Of a DNA stretch of 64,000 bases, positions 1-12,000 are shown one piece after another; within the stretch, counting starts at the first letter, position 1, and each line of letters starts with the position of its first letter. Source of the DNA: Chamaecrista fasciculata (lineage: Eukaryota > Streptophyta > Magnoliopsida > Fabales > Fabaceae); the NCBI GenBank assembly GCA_003254925.1, contig QANZ01021145.1, positions 78,835 through 142,834 on the forward strand, given 5' to 3'. The notes under the pieces are model-generated. The model saw only the letters and a list, made by a program, of their open reading frames with translations. It made no database searches and was not told the origin of the DNA. The translations under genes were made by a program, and so were the position numbers.

Positions 1-3000
1 CAATTTGACTAACGTTAGGAAAATTCGAGGACCTATTTGTCAATTTCCATAAATAAGGGACCAATTTGTCAGTGACCCAATAATTCGGGGACCAGTTTGA
101 GAGTTTACTCGCCTTTAATTCTTTCAAGTCTAAAAGTTTAAATATTATAAAATTTAGGATATAAGATGTAAATATATATAATATTTTGATTACCTGTTGG
201 TTACCTATTCTCCAGGTTATTAATTCCAAATGTTAAAATTTGATTGGTTTAAAATTCTTTGCATCCCATGTCAAGATTTCAACTTTGTATCATAGACTCA
301 CCCATGTTGTAGAACTTAAAGAAGAAGAGCAATGCAGTAATGCACAAAAAAAAAAAAATTAAAATGTGCAAAATCTCCTTAACTTTTTGTTTTGTGCAAA
401 ATGCCAATTTTGTTAAGATTTTCCTTAAAAAATATAAGTTTATATGAATATATATATATATATATAATTTTATGATTACATTGATTTATGCTTAAAATTA
501 ATATTAATAGTAGCTAAAAAACTAAAATTTTCTTAAGTTTTTCAATGAAAATTTTAACAAAGGGAGTTATCTGCACAAAATCAAAAGTTTAAAGAGTCTC
601 TTGTTGTTACTTTTCAAAATTCTTTTTATACAATAACTAAAGTTCATGAAGGTTTTATGCAATTTAGCCAAAAACACAATATAACAGGTGATATATGAGG
701 ACAAAAGAGAATTCATGAATGGGTTAAATACTTTATACACTTGTCATGAGCACCCCCACTTTTTTTTGAGGTTTCAACTGCATCATTCTTAACTTCATGC
801 CCAAATGCATCAGTGAACTGCTAAACAGAAACAATTAGAAAATATAAATAAAGAAAAAAGGGAGAGGCATAAAAAACTCTGCCTTGTGTTAACTGTCAAA
901 GAATTAGTTATGTATTACTAAAATAGCTACATTTCCCTATGTGCCATTAATTACTGGAAGGAAGAAAACTTAAGGAGCCAAGAGTAAACTAACAATTCGG
1001 TTCCTAAAAGATCACCGAGTTGATAATTAGGTCCTAAAAAGATTTAAATACATGATTTAGTCCCTGAAAAATCCAAACGGTATATTTAATAGTGTTTTTC
1101 GTTCTTGGAATAAAGAATATACCATTTAGGAGGCGTTTAGTACACGAATTATTTTTTCATTCTCAGGAATCATACTCTTGGGAATGTGATTTTTAGGAAT
1201 AAGATTCCCAAGAATATAAAAACTTTTGTTTGGATGAGTTAAAACAGTCCTGGAATCTTTTAGGGACTAAACTGTGTATTTCAATTTTGGCCAAAGTATA
1301 CTTTTGGTCCCATATCTTTTGCTCAAGTCTCAATTCGATCCCGTAACTTTTTTTGTTGCACTTTTGGTCCCATATCTTTTGGTCAGGTACAGAATTGGTC
1401 CCATATGTTTTTTTTGTTGCAGATTTGATCTCATATCTTTGCAAAAAGTTTCACGTTAGTCCCACAATGTGGAACCTTTTGCAAAGATATGAGACTAATT
1501 ATGCAACCTGACTCAAAGATGGGACCCAAAGTGCAACAAGGGACCAAATTGAGAGGTGAATAAATTAAAAGATATGGGACCAAAAGTGCACTTTAGCCTT
1601 CAATCTTTCAATGATTAAATTGTCAATTCGATAATCTTGAGGTCAAATTTTTAGTTTACTCTATAAAAATGCTCACCTGTAATACTTCTGTTAGAAATCC
1701 TATCATGAGTAAAATGACAAACACCTAAAAAGTTCTAGCTTTATCCTCATTGAATAGAGTACCTTGGTTTTTAAATAATCATTGGATATCCTAAATATAA
1801 TTAAAGCAAAAAGTTGAATAATATAATAAAGAAGGAAACAATTCAAAATTAAACAACTAGAGAAATCAATAAGGATTTAAATCAAGTATGATTTCCTACA
1901 ACCAAATAATCAAGTGCAGAATTTCCAATAAAAACTGTAGTTACCTGTGAGTCAAATCTTGAACCAGAAGATCTCTTTTCCCCAATATATCTGATGAAAA
2001 TCCTAAAGGGCATGCACATGACCACAAAAAAAAAAATAGAAGAAAAGAACACAACTGAATGAGGATATTGAAAAGAATTAATGACTTGAAGAGCATTTTA
2101 AGAATATTTTATTTTTAAAATGATTTTTTTTCTTATAATAGGTCACATTCACATATAATGTTTTGATATGATATGTTTTTTCTATCACATAATATTATTT
2201 TACTAGTACTTAAAACAAAAAAAATATATATAAATGTTACATCAATAGTTAAATATAGATCATGAAGGACAAAAATTTTTTGCCTAAATTTTGAAAGAAA
2301 AAAAGGAGTAAAATAACAACTTAATCCCTGAAAAATTACTGAGTTTAGAACTCAACCTCTGAAATATTAAAATGTACAATTTAGTTCCTAACAGATCAAC
2401 ACGATATATTTATTAGCTATTTTTATGGACTACATAGTATATTGTTTAGTTCTTTCAAGGATTAAAGAGTAAATCGTTTGAATCTTTGAAGGACCAGATT
2501 GTGTATTTAAATCTTTTGAGAACTAAGTTGTCAGCTCAGTAATCTTTCAGGGCCTAAATGTTAGTTTACTAAAAAAAAAGTAATCAAAGTGTCATCCAAG
2601 TTAAAAAAAAAGTTAATTAATAATTCGATCTCAAAAATATTATTGAGCTAACAACTCAATCTCTAAAAGTCCTTATAAGATTAAAACGGTATACTTTTTA
2701 GTCCCTTGAAGAGTAAAATGATATACTATTTAGTCCCTAAAAATGACAAGTAAGTACATTGTTTTGACCTTTCAAAAATTAAATTGGGTTTTTTAATCAT
2801 TTAGAGACTGAGTTGTCAGTTCAGTAATTTTTTAAGAACTAAATTGTTAGTTTACTCAAATTAAAATTTTAATGAAATAAAAAAGCAAAGTCTTCTCTTT
2901 AAACTAAAACAGAAGTTGTTATACAATCAAAGCCATATAGTTTCTAAATTGCAAGCCTAGAAAGTGTTCTGTTCTTCAAATAAGGTATTAGTCAAAGAGA

Positions 3001-6000
3001 CAGAAACATAAGAAAATTTGACATACCATTTGTCTCTGTCATCTCGAGCAAAGATTATTGGGATGCAATCAAATCCCACACCAATTACCATTTTTTCAGA
3101 AATAAATATAACCTGAAAGCATGTAATATATATTATCATTATACAATGAGCAAAGAAATAAGAAGACACTATAAATGAGGTTTACAAAGAAAGGATGCTG
3201 ACCCACATCACGAAGTGGCAGATCACGAGAAGCAACACTTTGAGACACAGGAGAAGGGCCAATCTCTGTAACAAAATGTATCATAGAATTGTGACCTGTT
3301 TAATAGTAAGAGGTATCGTTAATCAGTAAAGGACTAATAAGTATACTATTTGGTTTTTTTAGAGATTAAACCGTGTATTTCAATCTTTCAAGCACCGAAT
3401 TATCAACTCGATGATTTTTCAAAGACTAAAAGTTGTTAGTTTACTTTTTTTTTTTTCTCTCAAATGTAGATATAAAATTTGGGACAATGAATAAACTTGT
3501 TTGTTTGTTATTTTTTTACAGTAGTGATGATTAGTGTGTTTAAAATTGTTGTTTAACTTATAAAGCTTGAGAAAATAAGAATTAGAACATGCCTAATGTA
3601 TTAAAAAAATTGAAAAAAAGGAGCGAGTTAGGTGAGTCAGTGAACCGGCTTGATAAAATTCAAGTTCATCCGAAAATTCAACTCAAGTGAATCGATTCAT
3701 CTAACCTGCGAATCATAGTGAGCCAACCTATGTGAGATAAGTTGGCTTACTTTGACAGTTCTGACTTTTGAGTAATGTAAGATAATTGCAAACCAAAGTG
3801 TAATATACTCTTTAGTCCCTAAAAGAATCAAAAGGTATACTCCTAGTTAAGTCAATAAAAATGACTAACAAATATATCATTTCAATCTTTTAAGAATTAT
3901 ATGGTGTATTTTAATCTTTTCAGAACTCAATAATCTTAAAATGATCAAATTGATAGTTTATTCGAAACTTTTCTTACCTGTATAAGCTAAAGTGTTGCCC
4001 TTTGGTGACCACTTGACACCAAATGTCCACGATGTAGAGAGATCAAGCTGAACAATTAACTGTTACTTGCAAAAAATAAAAAACAAGATCTAATAAGAAG
4101 CTAAGCTATGCTGCTTTAGTAGTTTGGTCATTTAAGTAACAAAAAAATCGAGTAAACACAGTTTCCCCAAAACATATAGATGAAAACAACAATACTGTCA
4201 TGAAACAACTGTTTCTTAGAAATATCAGTTTTGAGTACCCAATCAATAGCAGCAAGATATAGGATGCATAATAATAATAAGGCCAAAGTGAACTTTTGGT
4301 ACCGTGACTTTTCTTGTTACACTTTTAGTCCTATATCTATTGGTCAAGTGCAGAATTGGTCTCATATCTTTTTTTTATTACATATTTGGTCTTATATCTT
4401 TGCAAAAAGTTCTACCCTTAGTCCTACAATGTGGAACTTTTTGTAGAGATATGAGACTAATTATGCAACCTAACCAAAATATATGGAACCAATTTTGCAA
4501 CTTGGCCCAAAGGTATGGGACCAAAAGTGCAACAAAAAAAGTTATGAGACCAAATTGAGAACTGAGCAAAAGTTATGGGAGCAAAAGTACACTTTGGCCT
4601 AATAATAATATAATAAAGATGTTGGGATAAGTCTTTCAAAGTCCCACGTCAAGTAAAATTCTACGTAAGAAAATATTTGTTGGATAAGTCTTTCACAATT
4701 CTCAAGGAGTGAAATTATATATATATATATATGGGTTTTACAATTGTAAGATACACATTATTAGCCTATTAGTTCGAAGAATGCAATGAGATTTGGGTAG
4801 ATGTGTGAATAAAAAAATATATTTACAATTTTTCCATTCAAAAGTAGTATTCAAGACTCAAGAGAGGGCTAGGGCTAGCTCCATACAAAAATTAATTATA
4901 TTGAATAAGGTTTGCTTGGTGAAAATTGCAAATAGTGAAATCATCCTAGTAAAATCACGCTAGCTAGTAGGTTTTCAGGCATTGAATCATGTAGAAAAGA
5001 TTTTTCGTGGTTTTCTTTTCTCTTTCCATATTTTTCTGGTTGCGATTAAACCTAAAAGAAGTTACAACCATAGCTCTAAAATACATTCATTCATTGTGAT
5101 ATAATCTTCTAAGTTGGTATAAAGAGTAAACTAACAACTTGGTCGCTAAAAGATTGATATACATAGTTTAATTCCTGAAAAATCAAAATAGTATATACTT
5201 ATTAGTTCTTTTCACGTAATATTTCATTTTGATCTTTTAGGGACTAAACTATGTATTTCAATCTTTCAGGATCTGAGTTGTTAATCCAGTGATTCTTCAA
5301 GGACCAAATTGTTAGTTTTCTCTTGTACAAAAGGTAAGACTTGAAAATTAAACATCTATATCAAAATAATATGTTAATTAGGAACCGAAAAATCTATTAC
5401 TATAATCATTTTCTTGGTTTAGATTCTAAGGTCTAGTGAGTAAACAAATATATACTTAAGCAAACCATGGAATTGGTAACTTTCAAGAACTAAGATGAGA
5501 AAACAAAGTTGATTATAGAACCTCTCCAAATTTTGTATCTGAAGGAGCATTTGTTTTGGTATCCCTGGAGAAAATTATCAAGCAACCTTGAATAACATAA
5601 AGAAAACATCAAAAGGAAAAGAGAAATTTAAGGTCAATTATCACATCAAGAGGTCTTTTATCATACTTGGAATCTACACCTTTTATAAAGGTAGAAAATA
5701 CTCTGCATTTTCCATCTGTACATGTTGTTGCAAGAAGAATCTGTAGTCAAAAATTAAATTAAGAACAGAAATAAACTTAATTCGAATTATGAAAGTAAAC
5801 TAATTGGCAGAAAAAGGCAATAACTAACAGAATTACACAGCACAAAAATGTGAGTTCAAAAAGAAAATTATGTATTGAAACTCTACTCATTGAAAATGCA
5901 TAAAAATATTATATCTTTATTAACTGATTAACTATTTAACTATGGAAAATGTTGTTAATTAAAGGTAAAAACCTAAATTTGGTCCCAAATGTTGGGGTAG

Positions 6001-9000
6001 ATTTTCAATTTGTCATAAATGTTTCATTTATTTCATATTGGTCCTATATATTTCCATAATTTCTCAAATTGGTCCCAAATTACTGAATGTGGTCACATCT
6101 CTCTTGTTTCAAGTTTAAATGCGACGAGTCCAAAGTTACCAATTTCTTTTGATAAGTCCTTTGTTTTCTATCTAGTTAGAACTATCAATAAATGAAGTCA
6201 AATTGGGTTCCGAATGTGAACAACTATTTTTACGGTCAAACAAGCGAAATTGGTCATATCTATCTTATTTCAAGTCCAAATGCGACAATTTTGGAACAAT
6301 TTGCTAATCTTGAAGAATTATTTCTCTGTCCAGTTGAGACTGCTAGCAAACGAGCTCAAATTGCGCCTTGAAAGTAGGTTTGTGACTAAAAGTGAAAAAT
6401 CTTGGAAGTATAGTCCCAAACTTACTTTCGAAATTTGACCTCATTTGCTAACGATCTCAAATAGATAGAGAAATAACTCTTCAAGAGTTAACACAGTTTG
6501 GATGTTGTGTTTGAATTTGAAACAAAAGAACCACTTTCGGTGAGCTGATTTGACCTACTTTGTTGACAATTCCAATTGGATTGAGAAAGTACTTGTAAAA
6601 AATAACATGTTGCTCTGGATTTATCGCATTCGAACTTGAAATGAAAGAGGTATGATCATATTCAATAGTTTGAAATAGGGGTGAGCATAGATTGAGTTGG
6701 ATTGGATTTGGAGAAAAGTTCAACCGAACCCGCATATCTATTAGCGGGTTGGCAATTTTTTGTCACTCAATTTGACCCAATCCAATCCACAACTATGCGA
6801 TTGGATTGGGTTGGGTTCGCGAGTAGTAAAGAAAATACTTGCATATAAAAAAAAAGTTTAAAATCTACCTTATTCATTTGGGACAAATTTGAGGTTTTTG
6901 ACCTTAATAAAAAGACAAATACAATTAGAAAAAACATGGAATTTATATGCAATGTTTTGGTATAATTTTCTTGTAGAAAAAGTTGAGAATGCTAACATTG
7001 TTAGGGTGCCATGAAACATTGGTCACTGAAGAATTGTGTTGTTTCCTGATGAGTTTACTGATCCACCTGCAAAGGAGATACAAAAATATGAAATAAACAC
7101 CAAAAATAGATAGATCCTCATAGGCCAAGCTTTATTGAAATGATAACTTCAAATTCTCATTATGCCACCAAAAGTAAATAAAGAACAGGAAACAACATTA
7201 TGTGGGAAATTTATATTTTAATACATTGATATTATCCAAACAACTATTTTATCCAATATGTAGTAAAAGGTTCTTAATTTCAAGTACTAGCCGCTCTATC
7301 TTGATAATGCAATTTTATTTTATTTTTTTACCATCCCAAACTCATAAACTGAAAAATATAAAGTTTTGTCCTAATCATAGGAAACGTGTGTGACCAAGTT
7401 GCCCAAGATGATGAAATCAATACATTAATTAACACAATGAAATTTTACCCAGAAAACAAATTTATTATGGTATTTTAAGAGACTATAGAAAGGCTAATAG
7501 AAAGATAGGACAAAGTACATTTAGTACCCTTAAAGTATAAGGTCTGTTTCAGTTGTATTCTTAAAAATTTTTTGGATCAATTATATCCCTAAATTGGGGG
7601 TATAATTGACCCAAGAAAAACTTTTTGGATACAATTGAAAGTGACCTCATATTTTGAGAGTATAATTGACCCAAAAAAACTTTGAAGGTACTACTGAAAC
7701 TGACTTTATGGGTTGGGGATATCAAAAGTATTTTGCCTAGAAATATATTAGGCCGGTATAGTACAAATATGTCAATTCTTAAGAGTAGATTCCACAAGAG
7801 GAAAGGGCAAAAAAACAAAACAAGATCAAAACTTCAAATTGATACCGAATGTATAGCGTCAATTTCAAATTGGTCCTAAATATTTATTTGTTTCAGATCG
7901 GTCCTACATATTTTTATAATTTCTCAAATCGGTCCCAAACTAATGAATATTTGATCACATCTCTCTCGTTTCAAGTTTAAATGTAACGAATTCAAAATTG
8001 CGAGTTATTTTTAACGGGTATTTTCTCTATCTAGTTGGAGACGTCAACAGATTAAACAAGTCAAATTGCACCATAGGCGTAAGTTTAGAACTAATTTGAG
8101 AAATCATAGAAACACGAAGAAACAATTTGATACAAATGAAATATTAATGACCAATCTGAAATCTACCCCATATATTTGGAACCAATTTGAGGTTTTGTCC
8201 AACAAAATGAAATAATGTGTAACAAGAAAGGCAAGGCCCACAAAGTTAGAAGCAAGAGATGGCTTACCAGTTGTTCTCTTGTTCATAGTAGCATATACAA
8301 ACAGTTTTGGCCCCACTTCCAATGGCAAATTTATTCTCTGCAAATAATTAATTAAAGAATTCAGTAAAGTGCACTACAATTAGGAGTTTCCATAAACAAG
8401 TAACTATATAAATTGCTTAGTTAACACTTAATAGTGGGTATTTATCATTTTATTGTACTACATAGAGGTGTTACACCTATAGAATTATCAAATTGTATAT
8501 TTTTTAGTGACTAAATTATATGTTTACTTCAATAAAAATCAAAATAGAGATAAAATTTTTGAATTTGGCATTTTCTTTTCTCTTATGATAAATTAAATTA
8601 AAAGAAAATAATAAAGAAAAAAACATAAGAAAGAGAAGAAAAACAATATTAGATGAAAGCCCATTTATCTTTAATTACAAGACCCAATCCTCAAACTCAA
8701 ACTCACTCCAATCTCATAAAAAAAAATCCAAAGCTCATGAATTCAGTTCAAAGTCATGATCAACATTTCGCCCACTATGTTACAAGACAATTTCAATTAC
8801 AAAGTTATAATTAATATATGAATAAACTAATAATTTGATCTTTAAAATATCATTGAGTTAGTTATTCGGTTCTTGAGAAATTAAAATTGATAATAGAAAC
8901 AGAGAAAGACCATAAAGCAGCAGCTGAGAAGCAGTCTCCACTATGGTCGCCCAAATGGGCAACCATACCCTAAGCAATGCCATGGTCGCCCAATTGGGCA

Positions 9001-12000
9001 ACCATGCCCTAAGCCTTGCTTTGGTCGCCTATTTGGGCGACCATATCCAAAATCGGGGTCCTCTCGAAGGACCCTGACGTCAAGCAAGCTATCTACGTAA
9101 CTCGCCTTCAGAAATCGTGGATTCCAGCAATGATTCTCCTAGATATCTCGCCAAGAGATATCTTCACTAAAATATCGGAACTAAATTGATTCTTCTAGAG
9201 TCAGTGGGATACCAAATCCCCCAAATATCGGACCTTCCTAATGGCAGCCCACACTATAAAAAGGCCTAGGGAGGATCAACCAATGTAACGCTCTAACTCA
9301 GTCTAGACTGATTACTCACAAATACTCTTTACTAACTTAAGCATCAGAGGTGAATCGCGGGGCAGCCCCCCGCTGTTCATTATTTTGTAGGAAACCGCTA
9401 CCGGAATTCCTCACCGAGCGAAGTAAGGCCTCTCGGGCCAGAACTTAGTTCATCAAAAATATATAATTTAGTCTCTAAAAGATTAAAACAACATACTCTT
9501 TAGTCCTTGAAAGATTAAAAATATATATTATTTAGTACATGAAAATGATTAATAAATATACTATTTTGATCTTTTAGTAATTAAATTGCATATTTTAAAC
9601 TTTTAGGAATCGAGGTATCAACTAAGTAATCTTTTAAGAATCAAATTATTGATTTACTCTTTAAGATTTTGTTCAAAATGATTAAGAAAAGTGCTTTCCT
9701 ACCTTTGGGACTCCACTGAACACACAGAGCAGCACGGTTAAGCCGAAGAACAACAAGAGTTGGCACCCATTCTGATCCTTCAAGGTTCCACACATATCTA
9801 TACCTCCAAAATGTGGTTAAAATTTAGGTATGCTCTAGCTGATCATGTAAGAGTGAAAAAAGAAACGCAAAAGCACTTTTTTCGTCTCTAAAATTATTAT
9901 CAATTTTTTATTTTGCTCCTAATGTTTGTTTATAGTGAATTTTGTGTCTAAAATTTTAGGCCATAGTACACTTTTGGTCCTATATTTTTTTGCTCAGGTC
10001 TCAATTCAGTTCCATATCCTTTCTTGTTGCACTTTTAGTCCCATATTTTTTTGGTCAGGTGCAAAATTGGTCTAATAATGTTTTTGTTGCATATTTGTTC
10101 CCATATCTTTGCAAAAAATTCCACTGTTAGTCTCACAATGAGGAACTTTTTACAAAAACATGATACCAATTCTGCACTTTAACCAAAAGATATGGGTCAA
10201 ATTTGCAATCTGACCAAAAAATAAGACCAAAAGTGAAACAGAAAAAAGATACGGGACCAAATTGAAAACTAAGCAAAAGATATGAGATCAAAAGTACTAT
10301 TTGACCAAAATTTTATATTTTGATTGATTTTATCATTTATTCTAATTTTGGTCAAATATCAATGACAGATTCTACATGGTTAAATACATATAATATAAAA
10401 TTAGTAGAAAAAGAAACTTAAATTTTAACGCTGATTGAAAAACATAATGGAATCTATCGTTAATTTATTGAAAGAAATTAGTTAAATAACAAAATTGATC
10501 AAAATGTGAAACTTTAGAAAATAAAATTGATAGTAAACAAAAATTGGGGATAAAATTGAAAATTAATAAAAACTTAAAACGAAAAGAGTACTTTTATCAA
10601 AACCAAAAAGAATTTAACTTCAAATTAGAGTTTAAGATTTTATACGTTAAAGAATTCAGCCTTATAGGGTCTAACATTTTAATTATACAAATAGAGGCAC
10701 TCACGAATTGCGATCATGGGATGCAGTAACTATCCTGTTTGAGTTTTTACTCCAGTCTATCCCAGAAACTATTTGGTCATGCTGTCACAAACCCAATAAA
10801 TTTATTAAAAATTATTAACAAAGTCAGTAAGAAAGAAAAACTAGTTAATTAGTCTCCCTGATTTAGAGATAGATAGATACATCAGGATTAGTACATAAAA
10901 TAAAAAAGATAAATTACACTTTGGTACCTTGTGGTTTGACCTTATTTCACGTTGGTACCTTATGGTTTGAAACTTGACACTTTGGTACCATGTAGTATTC
11001 TCCATTAACACTTTGGTACCCTTTGGAGCTATTTTATAATTTTAACCTTAACAAATTTTGCAAAAATTACATATTGACCCCAAAAAAATTTCAAAAAATT
11101 GCAAATAGGTCCCTAGGTACATATTATCTAGGGACTAAAATGAAAACTTTAAAAAAAATTTGGGGTCAATATATAATTTTTGCAAAATTTGTTATGGTTA
11201 AAATTACAAAATAGCTACAAAGGGTACCAAAGTGTTAATGGAGAATACCATAGGGTATCAAAGTGTTTAATTTTTAATTGTTTTTTGCAATTTTTTAATT
11301 CATTTATTTTTTTAAAGAAGTGGGGGGAGTGAGTGGGGAGAGAGAGTGGTGATTTTTTTTCTTTTTTAATTTTTTAATTCACTATTTTTGACCAACCACA
11401 AAGGGTGGAATAATATAGTATAGATGTAATACATGTTCGATATATATTTGAACATCATGATTTAAAATATATTTTTTTGTGACTATGAGAAATATAAAAA
11501 ATCAATACACAACATATTTTTTGTCATCCATTAATACAAAAATATTTAATATTTGTCGAATAATAAATATCAAATAAGATATAGATAGTAAAAAAGTAAA
11601 AATTATTAAATTTTAAATAGATATAAATATTACTTCAATTATTCGATATTCGTTCGAAATGAACATATTGTTAAAATATCAGATATTCGATATTATATAA
11701 TATAAATATTTTATTATATTTTTTTAATGATTCAAATGTCTGTCGAATCTTGAATACTCTCTTGTCCTAAAATATTAGCTTTGTTGAAGGATTTTTTTTG
11801 TCCCAAAATATCTTGTGTTTTACAAAATCAAGAGAGCATTAATTATTTTTTTACTATTTTATCCTTATTAAAAGTCAAAGATATTGAATTAGTGAGGATA
11901 ACTAGGAGTAATTTAATGAGGGCAATTTAGTCTTTTAATCTTATTTTCTCTTCATTTTAGGTAAATTAATCATTTCCTTGGTCTGTATGTATTTACCTTA

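Larger units (their letters stand above)
8822..9662. mobile_element. GAGTAAAC-family MITE split by the solo LTR
   Basis: GAATAAACTAATAATTTGAT at 8,822 and TTATTGATTTACTC at about 9,660 are the two ends. The family text breaks at AAAAT (8,887) and resumes at the second AAAAT (9,456), so removing the LTR and one duplication restores a normal element order. Confidence 0.75.

Noticed and set aside
3096-3284. Separate small gene with the frame [15 protein letters not shown]
   Set aside because: It is ARPC1 exon 10 read on into the intron, as phases and flanking splice sites show.
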